Shown one piece after another: positions 1 to 11,779 of a stretch of DNA of 64,000 nucleotides (positions are counted from its first letter, which is position 1; the number at the start of each line of letters is the position of its first letter). Both the position numbers and the translations under genes were made by a program. This DNA comes from Membranipora membranacea (Eukaryota; Bryozoa; Gymnolaemata; Cheilostomatida; Membraniporidae): assembly GCA_914767715.1 (NCBI GenBank), contig OU612067.1, forward strand, positions 11,656,001 through 11,720,000, read 5' to 3'. The notes beneath the pieces are model-generated. The model was given only the letters and a program-made list of their open reading frames with translations. It had not been told where the DNA came from and did no database searches.

Positions 1-96
1 CTTTCAGTGATCTGGATAAAATTTTAGAACTTCATACAGTGGTGTACTATCTGTATGATTAAAGTTTGTTATCTATCTTAATGCTCACCTTTGTAG

Positions 97-210
97 ATTT
101 CATCTGATAAGGTTTATGATATAATAGCATCTAGGACGGTAAGAGACAATGAGAATGTTAACCATCATATTACTATGTACGGTTGTAGTGGCGATATTCC
201 TGACAGAAAG
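97..210 (+). CDS. Copper type II monooxygenase (DBH/PHM-like) internal exon, copy A
   Basis: The exon lies between a TTTGTAG acceptor and a GTGAGG donor and is 38 codons in phase 0. It begins ISSDKVYDIIAS and contains NHHITMYGC. The paired histidines followed by a hydrophobic stretch and a cysteine match the first copper-binding (CuH) segment of the Cu2_monooxygenase N-terminal domain found in dopamine beta-hydroxylase-like and peptidylglycine monooxygenases. No stop or frameshift is seen. Upstream exons would lie left of the window; by analogy with copy B at 16385-18175 they would encode a signal peptide and a temptin domain. I found no convincing following exon in the next 4 kb, so the gene may continue far away or be truncated. 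The family hydroxylates small substrates using copper, ascorbate and oxygen in the secretory or extracellular compartment; the substrate here is unknown. Confidence 0.72.
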
Positions 211-2490
211 GTGAGGATCAGTTATAAATACTTAATTTGGTTCAGTGTCTATGGCTCCTTGTTTTAGGAATGTATCACAGGTGATGCAGAGATTATTGAT
301 TCCTTATGTCAGCACTTAACTTCACTCCACCCTGTTTGAGAACAACTCCAACGCTAAATAGTGAAATAAGTAGATGAGGTTGTTACTTAGCATATTTACT
401 ACAATAAACATAAAGACATTAGAACGCATATCCGTACCTATGACTGCTAGATTTATTGCAGAGCAGGCCTGATCTCTAATACCGAGGGTACATCAAGGCA
501 GGGTTAGGTGGCATCTTTTAAAATTTTGCAGTAGAGGGTAATAATTGACAGTCTGGCACCTCCTCGGATCCAATGTATATCACATAAGACATATGTGTAT
601 AATTTTATTCCTAGGATAACTCAGTAGACTCCTGTCAGCTGAGAGGAGCTCACTGTAATAAAAGGGTTCACATCTGGTCGTTAGGGATGGAGCCTCATTG
701 TCAGCAAGACTACAAAGCATCAGAATTGGCAAAGGATTGACTATGTGGGTTTCGATACAATCCCACTGGAATATTCCTCACAAAGTATCAACATACACCG
801 GTAGGAAGTATATACAACCGGTGTGTGCGATATGACTTTTTTTTTAATTATTTATTGACGAGCAATCTTCATCATTAAAATGATGTTCTTCCGGATGTGC
901 CAAAAGAAAACAATAATAAAAAAGGAAGAAATATGGATGATGGAGACTAACAATGAAAATGATTATGTCTTGAACATGAAATACCTAAATGCATGTTGTC
1001 GGAATGCCTTCAAATTGTTTGCAGACCTGATCTGTTGCGGAAGGCTACTGAATATAATATAAAGATTGCAATGAAAATTGTTTGATGGAGGTTTCAAAGA
1101 AATGCGTGCCTCTCTTCTGAAGGCGATGTATAGTAAATGAAAACTGCTCACATCTATAAACTGGAGCCAACATAATAAGTGTATTATAGCAATAAATGGC
1201 AGAGAAATAACTGGCAAGCTGTGGTAAGATTAATCAAAAATCACCTAGGTATAAGTGCTCAAAAAAGGGGTTTACTTTAACCAAATGGGGGCAATATGGA
1301 ATTAAATTTTTCTAGATCAGAATTTTATGCTGATTTCAAATATCTGGTTTCTACACCTCTCAGTCTGCCAGTTAGAAAGTTATCCAGGGTTATAGTCCTG
1401 AATTAACGAAAAGCTTGGCAGCATTTATATGTGAAGATAGGTTGTGTCAATATTATGCCTTAGTAATACACCTCTAAGCTTGTCAGTTAAAGAGAAATTA
1501 AATTTTTAAACTTAAAAAAATGGAGGGGATAACACTAATTATTGCTATATAATTCCATTGTTTTGCCTGTTGTGTAATGTCTGATTTGAAACCTCACCGT
1601 TCGAGCCATGATAATGTAATATACATAGTGTATATATACTGTGTATATACGATGTATATATACTGTATATATACTTTACATATACCTAGATACTACATAT
1701 ATTGCTTTGTTTAAAAACCACTATGGCGTGCATCCAACCAATTTCAGCTCGCACAACCGTGTTGAACAACGCCCAGAGAAGATTTTGTAACTTAACTTAA
1801 AGTCAGTGCATATAATGTATTCAATGACATTGGCTAATGTCTGAACAGAAGAGAAGAATCAGAATGAGTCAAATGGGATTACCATACCGTAACTTTGTTT
1901 TCCCTAAGAAAATTCATAATATCACCAAGAAGGAAAATTAGAGAAAGATTTTATTCTGTATGGTAGGCCTGAATAGCACATGTCATAAAGCTTCTTGTTT
2001 TGATTGAAATTATTCTAATCACATTCAGTCTCTCTCTATTCATATTATAAAAATTGTTTCCCTTCTTGGTGACGTCTTTTGAATAATAAGCGCAGAGCTC
2101 TGATAGTTCTCGCGGTCTCAGACTTTTAGCCGCTCTGACTTATTCTGTAAATATTTACACAAGAGAAATAGGCTACTAAACCTGATAAACTGGAAAACTA
2201 ATGAATGATAGTGTGAAGGTCTCATTGACGTTTATGCCATAGACTTAATATACTACCTAGACAGGCCAATAGCATTCAATACTGTCCCACTTATATAGCA
2301 CGACATGACGTAATTAGTTTGTGCTGTGAGCCATAGTTTACTATATACCATTCAATGAAATAATGTGAAAAATCAAGGGACGCCGGGCATGATATCGGCC
2401 TTTGTCCGGCCCCTAATTATTTAAACACAGAGAAAATTTATGAGTTTATGTAAAAGATGTTTCCGCACAAGATGGTATAACAAATTGACT
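211..2490. other. Non-genic stretch downstream of copy A
   Basis: No exon could be supported. The first about 150 bases still match the intron downstream of copy B (for example the shared TTTGGTTCAGTGTCT-like and TGTCAGCRCTT blocks). At about 1618-1690 there is an AT-rich run of imperfect TATATACTGTATATAC units. The remainder is AT-rich unique-looking sequence. Confidence 0.5.
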
Positions 2491-2499
2491 CCTTAGGCG

Positions 2500-2852
2500 A
2501 ATCCAAAGCGAAAGCAGACCTGATAAGTTACAATCATTAGCCAATAAATATTGAAACAAATACAGCCGTCTACCCTTAACACTTCTACCACTACTATTCA
2601 AATGCACAGAATACCCACAACACAGTATCACAAATATTTTGTTGGATGAGCCAGATCAAAGCACCACCACCATCATCATAGATTTTTGCATAAATATTCC
2701 TAGTCATGACTGAGCACAACCTGCTCAGCGTGGATTCCTTGTTAAAAGATTTAACTGCAAATTTTATTGTCGCTTCATGAGGAAGAATAGATCTGTGCTG
2801 TAAATTGAGTATGCCAACTCCAGATATGTATGTATGATGAAGCTAGGTACGT

Positions 2853-2903
<51 letters not shown>

Positions 2904-3525
2904 ATTGGTAATCTCTCATCAATGAAATAATATAGTAAATCAAGACACGCAGGGTATAATACCAGCCAAATTATATTAGATCTGTTTTAATTTATGAGAT
3001 AAAAATTATCAAAACAAATACAGCCCTGTACTTAACCACTTCTATCACTACATGACAAAAAAGAGGGCTGTTACTGCGGGATTATACTAATTTTTGAGGG
3101 CACAACCAAGGCTAACGGCTACCACTATCAGCAATTGCTGCCATATTCGATGTGACTGATTACAGCATAAGCTAAAGCTTATCGACACAAATACAGCCAT
3201 GAAGCTAGCCACTTCTTATCACTACTTTGTAAAAAATATGATTATATGAGTTATACTAATTGTTGTGGGCACGACACAAATTAAAAACACTACCACTATC
3301 AGCGAGCATTGCAAAGTTGGATATGACTGGTTGCAGTATACCTTAAAATTAGTCAAATTAGTAGAGCAATGTAAGCTAACCACTTCTTACACTACTAAAA
3401 AAAATACTGTGGGATTATACTGAATTTTGCGGATGGGTCAAAGACTAGAAAACTACCACTATCGGTGATTGCTGCAAAATTTCCAAATGAGACACTATCA
3501 CTATCAGCGAACGCTGAAAATTAGA
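2500..3525. repeat. Degenerate tandem array, unit about 165-170 bp
   Basis: The blocks ACAAATACAGCC, CCACTTCTWTCACTAC, GGGATTATACTRA and ACCACTATCAGC recur in the same order. ACCACTATCAGC-like starts occur near 3120, 3290 and 3457, and an older unit lies near 2540-2640. The copies carry many indels and substitutions. A long (TA)n run at about 2856-2898 interrupts the array. Copy B of the segmental duplication has nothing equivalent, so the array was inserted or expanded after the duplication. Confidence 0.6.
2856..2898. repeat. (TA)n microsatellite
   Basis: An uninterrupted TA dinucleotide run of roughly 20 units inside the satellite-like region. Shorter TA runs occur near 12757-12780 and 33750-33768. 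Confidence 0.95.
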
Positions 3526-3596
3526 TACGACTGAACACAATAAGCCTGCTCAGTTTGGAGCGCTTATTGTCAGTGTTTGCTGCGAGTTTGGTTGTT

Positions 3597-3912
3597 TCAT
3601 GGTGTATTCTGACCAGCGTATATCTCTTCACTATTAGGGGTTTGTAGATAGTGTGGGAAGGATTGGAAAATTGTTGGGATAGCATCCTTTTTTAGCAAAG
3701 CTCTCCCACCCACACCAGGAGGCCTTCTAAATGTATCTCGTTTCAAATGTTCGCTACATAGAACAGCATATTTGGATGGAGTCCAGTTCTTGCGCTTAAC
3801 GGCCGAAACCCATACCTTTAGTCTCTCCTCGTTATTTCTGGGGAAGGCGTGGAAGCTTAAATTAGGATTTCCTGCCGGGTTATTTCCACAGCCGTAGGCA
3901 GCACACCAGTTT
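3597..3912 (-). CDS. THAP zinc-finger domain exon
   Basis: The minus-strand frame reads a complete THAP (C2CH) domain. The segment WCAAYGCGNN gives the C-x4-C half. It is followed by SFHAFPRNNEERLKVWVSAV with the conserved proline and tryptophan, then NWTPSKYAVLCSEH with the CxxH half, and ends with the AIPTIF box that closes THAP domains. The frame runs about 22 more codons to a TGA at 3597-3599. No in-frame ATG precedes it; an in-frame TAA lies about 11 bases upstream of a possible acceptor (ATCTAG, exon start about 3912), so this is an internal or terminal exon or a 5'-truncated fragment. THAP domains bind DNA and occur in transcription regulators and in P-element/THAP9-type transposases; no transposase catalytic segment was found nearby. 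It lies in the left copy of the duplicated locus and has no counterpart in the right copy. Confidence 0.8.
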
Positions 3913-3924
3913 CTAGATGACTTT

Positions 3925-5320
3925 TTTTAAAACCATCACAAATGATAACATATATAAATAATTATCATTAAACTACAGCTTTTGATATAATAAACAGAAA
4001 TTGTAAAATCAATTTCATAGCAACGTCAGCATGGCCAAGAAAGATTTGTGAGCTCACCGATTAAGTCTACTCACACTTTTTGACTGCTGTGCCAGTTCTG
4101 AGTTAGATATTTCGGGAGTAAATCAGAATTGTCATCTCAAATAGTGTCCCTTCAGCCCCCCCTCACCCCCGCCCCATTACTATCGTTACTATTTAATTTT
4201 GACCTCTATGATAACTTACTACTAAGCATCTGTGGAATTTTAACACCTCCAAGGAAAAATATGCTGGAACCTGGCACAGAGGGGAGTCATACTCCAAATT
4301 TGCTTTTTGCTGTTGTGGCCGGCAATGAGGAGGTTTTACTAGAGAAAGCCTCAGGACAGGGTTTGACTCAGCTGAAGACCGGCATGTACAGTGGTATGTG
4401 CACTACTGTATTTTGTTTTTAAGGAAACTAGGTTCATCAAGACTTTAGACTTTTGAGTGACCTGCTACTATTTAACTGAAGTGGAGCAGGCTGGTCGCAT
4501 TTGAAAACTGGAATAAAGTGTACCTATGATCAAGTTTGATCAAATAGAGTGTATTTTGATTTGCTCCCATTCTGCTGAAGACCAGCAGCTCAAACGGAAA
4601 CAGATAGAGTCAAGGTCAAGGTAGGGAGTTTGGGACACACTGTCAACTTCCAGATTTAGGAATTCAAAGCATAGGGAGTTATATGCTCGTTGTTAGATAA
4701 AGTACAACTCCCTTGAAACTTGATGTAGCTTCGGCCTATTTAATCAATAACAATAATCCTTAGTGTACCCACAAAGTGGTAAATGACTTTAGCCACAGGG
4801 AACTGCTGTCTGCCATTATATCCTTGAGGTAACATGCTGATATTTATAAAGAGTTTTTTATACATGCAGCAGGCTGGAGATAACTTTAGACAAAGTGTTA
4901 TAGCATTGTGGTGCTGCCTTAATATCCTGGCCATGCTTGTGAGATATTAAAAGGCTATAAGAACAATGATGAAAACCACAACAAAACTGATCAAGATATC
5001 CAGATTTTTTATATGAGTATAAACATTTATCACTTTTAATTGCGATCAAAATTACAAAAGGCCACAACAAAGGTAGTACTATTTTGACGTCAGTCTTGCA
5101 GATGAATTTAATTTTCCACCCAGGTCAGCATTGAACAATACATTATTTTGTCCCATTCATTACACAACTCTATTCACACAATCAATTTGTATCTGTCATT
5201 AAATATAGAACTTAGGAAGCCTTGAGATCACTGCTCTTAATTGGCCGCTGTAGAGAACTGTTGTAGTGAAAGATAATAGAGAAGCTACCCAAAGTACAAC
5301 GGATCATATTGTTATGATGA
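3925..5320. repeat. Segmental-duplication flank, copy A
   Basis: About 4240-4720 and 4920-5150 correspond collinearly to about 19320-19760 and 20100-20310. Shared blocks include TTTTGATTTGCTCCCATTCT, GAGTCAAGGTCA, GGGAGTTTGGGACA, CCAGATTTAG and GGGAGTTAT. Divergence is substantial, with many indels. No coding exon is seen; the 97-codon plus-strand ORF at 4129-4422 is not preserved in the other copy. Confidence 0.7.
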
Positions 5321-5327
5321 TTGTTAT

Positions 5328-5672
5328 TCACTATGGTTCCATGGATCGATGATGTAAGGATTTCGGTAGTAATCGCCCCATGGAAATGGCATTAAAGTCA
5401 AATTCCGATTGTGACGAATGACTTTTTGGACGCGAATATCCAAACCGTGTTTATTCGACTCATTTCCTAATTTGCGTCGTGGCTGAATGGTTAGCGGCGT
5501 TGCACACAATGCCTTTAAAAGGATTACACGCGGGAGGACGGGGTTCAAATCTCGGCCGCGGCAGATTCTTTTCATGTTTTTCCCATCATGGGAATGGTTA
5601 GAATCCACTGGATTCTAACCATTCGAAATTGGAGTGAACCACAAAATCGACCCATGGAACCATAGTGAATAT
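5328..5672 (+). mobile_element. TIR-flanked element with tRNA-like core
   Basis: The ends are inverted repeats of about 20 bases: TCACTATGGTTCCATGGATC on the left and its near-complement GACCCATGGAACCATAGTGA on the right. Inside, about 5473-5560, is a tRNA-like domain with an A box (TGGCTGAATGGTTAGCGG), a B box (GGGTTCAAATCTC) and a 7-bp acceptor stem pairing GTCGTGG with CCGCGGC including wobbles. A 15+3+15 base perfect hairpin sits at 5592-5624. The flanks share a TATGATGAttgtt / TATGATGActatt similarity that could be a target-site duplication. Best described as a SINE/MITE hybrid; the exact class is undetermined. Confidence 0.65.
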
Positions 5673-6779
5673 GATGACTATTGCTCTATATATTGGTGTG
5701 CTATTGTTCAATATTGTCCCTTTCAACCAACTTTACAAGGTGTCCATGTTGCCTCAATGGCCATGAATTGAGACCACACAACATTGACACTGCAGACTAA
5801 TGACACCCCAACAATAATCGGAAGCAGTTGGCTGAAGGGGATCAAATCCAATAATATTTGCTAGTCGATTAACCTGCATTCTATCATAGATTGGTGCAGG
5901 AGAAAAAATTACTCACAAGTAAGCACTCTCTAGCACAGGTTCAGTCTGAGCTCAGAATTTTGGTCTTGAAGTTTGAAGTGTGAAGTTTGTTAATTGCTTT
6001 ATTATTATCTATCCATCCTATAAAAGGTTGATAGCATCAAATGTACGGCACAAAAATGGAAAAATAAAGGTAAAGAGAGTCTGAGCTGCATCAGTTGAAA
6101 AATATCGTGTAGAATTCAAAAAGTTTTTCTTTGTCTTTTAGTTGTTCTACAGTTCGATGGCTTGTATTTATCTATTTTTGCTCTACGGACGGATTTTCTG
6201 TTTGTATTTATTCTAATACGACAGTTCAGGGAGTGATGATCGTTGTCGGCTATTTCAATGAACTCACAAATTAATTATTGGAAGCAAAGTTAGAAAAAAA
6301 ACATCTTCATTTGAATCAATCGCAAATGTTATTGCTTATGTAGTTAGTGATAATCCTAATTGGAATGTGATATTGGCACCAGTTTAAACTCAAAGGTATA
6401 ATTCATGTCTTTGGATTATGAGCCAGTCACATTGTTTTGAATGCAATGCACATACTAATCTGCTAGTCAAAGAGTAATTTGGGAAGACGTAGTTAGATTT
6501 GCCTTCAAATTCGTGCATGGATGATATGTGGGCAATCTGCACTGTTTATCAGCGCTCCCAATACAGAAACACCATACAAATATAAATAACAACAGGGTAT
6601 CACAATAAAAAAAATTAATTCAGAACACTTTTTTTTGTATGCATGCAGCTTCCAGTCAGTACGGAAATCTGTAACTTTGAAATTTATAGAATAATTTGAT
6701 CAAACATATCAATGCAGGAATTAGTCTAAGTCGTCATTGCGGAGTGGGTTACCCCTCTAGAGTGCAGGTACAGGTGTTT

Positions 6780-9700
6780 TCAGCATTCCAAATAATGAAA
6801 CATCATGAAAATATAGATAACAGGGAATCACAATCAAATAAAAAATTCCAACATTAATTTGACATTCTGTAATTTCAAAGCGGCAACCATTCGATCAATA
6901 TGACAGGAAATCTATGTTACCTCAATTGCAGGGAATCAAGACACAACATGCAACGTTATTGTTTACTTTAATGCTGGACCATGCATGTAAGTTTAGGTAT
7001 GTAGTTTTATGAGTTACAGGATATAAACATATAGTAAGGATATACAGAGGGGACACATAAATTTAGTGCCTGTGGTTTTTCATTCGCTTGGGGAAAATCG
7101 TGCACAGCTGGATGCCAAAAACATATTATCCCTATATGTTATATTATTCTGTTGATAATTCTGTCAATTTATATATACACAAAAATTTTTGGGTGACAAA
7201 TCACATATCAGATGGAGGAAATGGGCGAGTAGAACCTCTAAAAAAAGAAACAAACGTATAATGTGGAAATTGAACAGTATCAACACTGTCCAATTTATGT
7301 AATTACAACAAGAAGACAAGTCACATAGGGTTGTACTGTGATCAAAGTAGAGGCAGCATATAAAACAGCGAGGAATGATTTTCTCAGTTATTTAAAGTCA
7401 AAAATGGTCAGCTGTTGTTATCTCCTCCTTACTTTTCCAAAAGCTATCTCCTTCCTACAGTTTTTAATTCAGAATAACCACATTTTGTCACCTGGATCGT
7501 TAGTCAATCAGCTAACTATTAATTTTTTTTTTTCTGCAAAAAACTCCAAATCTGACAAAAAATCTCCAAGTTCATGTTTTTCTGCTTGGGCAGAATTAAA
7601 TTTCGACATGGTAACTCACAGAGATCTGGTTTTTTTTGGAGCATCAGTTCATCACATTATCTAAATGAGCTTTTGAGGGCATGTTTGAAATATTTTTTTA
7701 ACATATTTAAAATTGCGATTTACTTTTTCATTACAGTGTTTATTTAATCCATCAGTGCAGTGGCAATGTTGCGCAAGGCAGTGCAAAGAGCCTATATATA
7801 TGTAGTTTCTATGCTATTGTGTACAGTTTCAAACACATTTTAATTGCCTTTTATCAAAGGAGTGGAGCAATTTACAAATGACAATGGAGATGCTATACTG
7901 AACTTAAACAAAAGAATATTTCTGTTGATTGATATAAGTTTCAGTATAAATTGTGGTGACCCATCAGACACCCATCAAATTCTATCAGAATGACGATATA
8001 CCTCAAAATAATTAATCTTTATCATTCTACACACATATTCAGAAATTTCCAGAATCGATATCCGATTCGATACTCTATTTGTCTTGTAGTATTGCACTTT
8101 TAGCCAGTCAGATCTGCACTTTTACCTCGATAGAATTTTTGATTTATATATGCAGCGTTAGATATTTTGTAATTCTGCTCAGACCAAATATATTTTCCAA
8201 CCAGTATTCCAAGCCCGAAACCCCAGTTCTGATACAAAAATTGGCCTATATTGAGTGTGTCCCGTTTTTTATACCAATTATATTGCATCTAAGATATCAT
8301 ATCATATTATGTTGAATCAATAGGCTCTAGTGGCTGGCTGCTCATCAATTTACATTTTTGAAATCGACCATGATAACTTGTCGACATTCAATTACCCACA
8401 CTCTCTTTACTCAACAAAACCATGGTCCATGCTTCTAAAAATGTGATACAAGGTTGCGATCACTTCACTCTTGGCTAGCCGGGCAACCCTTCTTCCGGGA
8501 GTTATTGCACAATCAAATAGAGGGTGCCCTGAGACTGCATCTAAACTGCAACAAGTTATAATGTTGTTTCTTTTGAGGATTCAGTTAGCCAAACAGGTGG
8601 GCTGCCTCAATAAACAACAAATCTGAGATGGCCCCCAAACAAAATTGGAAGCAGTTCTTCACGCAGTGCATTGGAACGATCCAAGTACAATTGTGACCTA
8701 AGCTGGATGAAGATATCAGTTAGAGCAATTACAGACATCGTTTTCTCAGAGTAAATTTTCTAATCCCTCAAGAAATCTTTATTGTAAACAACCAGTTGTA
8801 TTGCATTTTCTGTCTTTCATTACAGGGAAAGAATTTGTTACTGTTGTGCCTTGTGTTTATCTTTTCCGAAGGATTTAAAGGCAATGTAATATTAGAATAT
8901 CAAAACCTGAGGATAATCTTTGTGTCTCAAGACTTGCTGCTTCTTATGATATTCATGTATTAAGCCATTATTACATCTGATTGTCACAAGCCACATCCCG
9001 GAGCATAGGCAGCGAAATTCATTGCCTTAGTGGCCAGGCCACAATATCTGCGCCAGGTTGCTCTCTGTTTGCAGGCAGGTCGGAGCACACCTTGGTGCCA
9101 ACCAAAGCCCAGTAGACGATGGACCACAGATACATCTGATATGAGGCCCTTTCGATAAATTTAAGGTTCAATGATTGCACAGACCGAGGGTACATTGTGG
9201 CAGCATCATTCAAGGATTGTAATAGTTAATCCTATTGTAAAAACTGCCACAATACTGCCTTCCTAGCTCTACCCACCTTATCAATTTAGCTAGAATAGTT
9301 AGGTGTAATTTAAGCATGAAACATCAAGTCTAATTGTGGAGTAAGGCTGTACAAAAAGAAATTGTTATGGGAGAGCCTGCATATTCTATTTTTTACTGTA
9401 ATCAAAAACTTTGAATTCAGGTCATTCTCCAGAACCCTATAATTGTGAAAAATAGATGAAAGGAGTTTTTGGCATCAAGCTTCACATAACTTTCCCCTTG
9501 ACACAAAGCTTGCAGGTACCTTGACCAAGGAGTAAACAAACTCTGTCTTTGACTATTGTTAAAAAATTTACTCTGTACCCCTTAACTCTGTGAAGCAGTC
9601 TAGCCACATGCTTGAAACTAAAATGTTCTAGACAGATAGATAGATGGGGTGATAACTCTATACTGCAAATGAGCCACCAAATTTCAACAATAAGAGAAGA

Positions 9701-10140
9701 CAGCTTCTTAGCCTAAGATTTGCCAAAATTGACTTTAATGAACTGAGTTGGAGGCGACAACAGTGGTCAGGGCTTGATGCATGCCTTGAACCAATTAAAT
9801 AGTGATACAGTCTATCCAAACCCATTCTTTACCAACCAAAATCATTTATAAAACTTCGACAGTTGTGTGCTTATTAGCTACACTCCCCTACCCCTGCTCG
9901 CCCTCAGCTATCAATACTGAGTGGTAGAGAGAAATTTGCAATAGCAGCGCTTTTCTATCGCTGTTTATATTGCACACAAAAGCAGATAATTTTGATTCGA
10001 AATTCTACTGACAGGCATCAAATTACGCCCTATAGTTCAAACCTGGTAGAGATAAATATTCTGCCAGAGTGATTCTAACAGTTTTATCAAATAATTTCCT
10101 ATTCTTACAACATAAAATTTTATAAAGAGATATATTCCTG
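6780..10140. other. Loop of the large inverted repeat, no gene recognised
   Basis: Translations of both strands gave no recognisable domain. A 108-codon plus-strand ORF at 7338-7664 is low-complexity (lysine, serine and phenylalanine rich) and unconvincing. About 6778-6900 is a decayed direct repeat of the adjoining arm (ATAGATAACAGGGAATCACA against the arm's ATAACAACAGGGTATCACA). About 9130-9210 also resembles the arm sequence on the minus strand. Confidence 0.4.
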
Positions 10141-10146
10141 CATTGG

Positions 10147-10222
10147 ATGTCAGGAGTGGTCGGTTGGTTAACGGTGCAGACTTGTGATCTGTGAGGTCCA
10201 GGTTCAATTCCGGGCACCGGCA
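10147..10222 (+). mobile_element. tRNA-derived SINE-like head
   Basis: The sequence has a pol III type 2 promoter layout: A box TGGTCGGTTGGTTAACGG and B box GGTTCAATTCC, followed by GGGCACCGGCA. The acceptor and anticodon arms do not fold as a proper tRNA, so it is read as a tRNA-derived repeat rather than a tRNA gene. Confidence 0.55.
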
Positions 10223-11009
10223 GTCATTTCTGATTTAGTACTGGCCAGCCATCCATCCTAGCAGAACGGGACTATAAATATCAGAGGTCCACTGTGTGTT
10301 TGCACACCCACATGCAGTAAAAAGGATCCCCTTTGCCTCTTCGATAATAAGAGTAGCCGGAATTCTGGCGGGCAAGGGTATAGGTTGCAGCTTGAGTACC
10401 ACGGGTCCCTGTACCCGTACTCCAGAGGGATAACCCACTCCGCAATGAGGACTTAGACTTAGACTTATTCCTGAATTGATAAGTTTGATAAGATTCTTCT
10501 ATAAATTTCAAAGTTACAGATTTTCGTACTGACTGGAAGCTGCATGCATGCAAAAAAAGTGTTCTAAATTAATTTTTTTATTGTGATACCCTGTTGTTAT
10601 CTATATTCCTATGATGTTTCTGTATTGGGAGCGCTGATAAACAGTGCAGATTGCACACATGACCTCCATGCACGAATTTGAAGGCAAATCTAACTATGTC
10701 TTCCCAAGTTACTATTTGACTAGCAGATTAGTCTGTGGATTGCATTCAAAATAATGTGACTGGCTCATAATCCAAAGACATGAATCATACCTTTGAGTTT
10801 AAACTGGTGCCAATTTCACATTCCAATTAGGATTATCCCTAACTACATAAGCAATACCATTTGCGATTGATTCAAATGAAGATATTTTTTTTTCTAACTT
10901 TGCTTCCAATAATTAATTTGTGAGTTGAAAAGGTAGCTTTTGGATTCTTAGCAAAAAATGGTAAATCCCATATCAAGCCTCCGGCGATGGCCTTAAATCC
11001 TTCTACATA

Positions 11010-11390
11010 GCTAATATTAAGTCTGTAATTGGCAGCACCTGCCCTGCATAGCCCAATCTGCTATCAGACACAGACAAAACACGACTAGAGAAGATCCAGC
11101 GCTCTGCTACTCGGATTATGCTGCCATTCTCTGACAACTATGAACAGAGACTTGACAATATAGCACTGCCACACATAAAACTTTTCCGCACACCTATTGC
11201 AGTGAACAATCCACTGAAATAGCTGACAATCATCATCACTCCGATCCATGAACCGTCGTATTAGAATAGATACAAACAGGAAATCCGCCCGTAGAGCAAA
11301 AATAGATGAATACAAGCTATACAAGTGTGGAACCACTAAAAGACAAAAAAAACTTTTTGAATTCTACACGCTATTTTTCAACTGATGCAG
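11010..11390 (+). pseudogene. Degenerate non-LTR retrotransposon, C-terminal RT region
   Basis: The plus-strand frame reads SDTDKTRLEKIQRSATRIML then YEQRLDNIALPH, the segment typical of the region after the reverse-transcriptase thumb in jockey/CR1-like ORF2 proteins. Further on, after a frame change, it reads TNRKSARRAKIDEYK. A TAG interrupts it where a tryptophan is expected (CPA-stop-PNLL), and a TAG follows NNPLK. It is part of the right arm of the large inverted repeat; the left arm keeps only the last portion (KSVRRAKIDKYK-like on the minus strand). It differs from the intact element at 48.9-51.2 kb. Confidence 0.65.
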
Positions 11391-11779
11391 CTCAGAGTCT
11401 TTTTTATTTTATTTTCCCATTTATGTGCCGTACATTTGATGCTATCAACCTATTATAGGATGGATGGATAAGAATAAAGCAATAAAAAAACTACACATTT
11501 CAAACTTCAAGACCAAAATTCTGAGCTCAGACTGAACCTGTGCTAGAGAGTGCTTACTTGAGAGTATTTTTTTATCCTGCACTAATCTATGATAGAGTGC
11601 AGGGTAATCGCCAAGCAAATATTATTGGATTTGATCCGCTTCAGCCAACTGCTGCCGATTTTTGTTGGGGCGTCATTAGTCTGCAGTGTCAATGTTGTGT
11701 GGTCTCAATTCATGGCCATTGAGGCAACATGGACACCTTGTCAAGTTGGTTGAAAGGGATAATATTGAACAATAGCACA

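Larger units (their letters stand above)
5697..11779. repeat. Large inverted repeat (arms about 1.1-1.4 kb, loop about 3.6 kb)
   Basis: The left arm is about 5697-6778 and the right arm about 10405-11779 in inverse orientation. Outer ends read TGTGCTATTGTTCAATATTG (left) and its complement (right). Internal anchors include AAGTAAGCACTCTCTAGCAC, CAGCTGCATCAGTTGAAAAA-type, TGGATTATGAGCCAGTCACA and CTGGAAGCTGCATGCATGC-type blocks. The right arm has about 290 extra bases (10926-11213), read as the degenerate reverse-transcriptase tail of a non-LTR element. Both arms carry the element's 3' end, so this could be two oppositely inserted copies or a foldback duplication. Confidence 0.75.

Noticed and set aside
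4129-4422. 97-codon plus-strand ORF
   Set aside because: Lies in the duplicated noncoding flank; the paralogous region near 19320 has stops and indels in this frame.
5473-5560. Possible true tRNA gene
   Set aside because: Acceptor stem pairs, but the anticodon arm folds as a 7-bp stem with a 4-base loop and the T stem has a mismatch; it lies inside an element with inverted ends.
10147-10222. Possible tRNA gene
   Set aside because: Only the A and B boxes are good; acceptor and anticodon stems do not pair.
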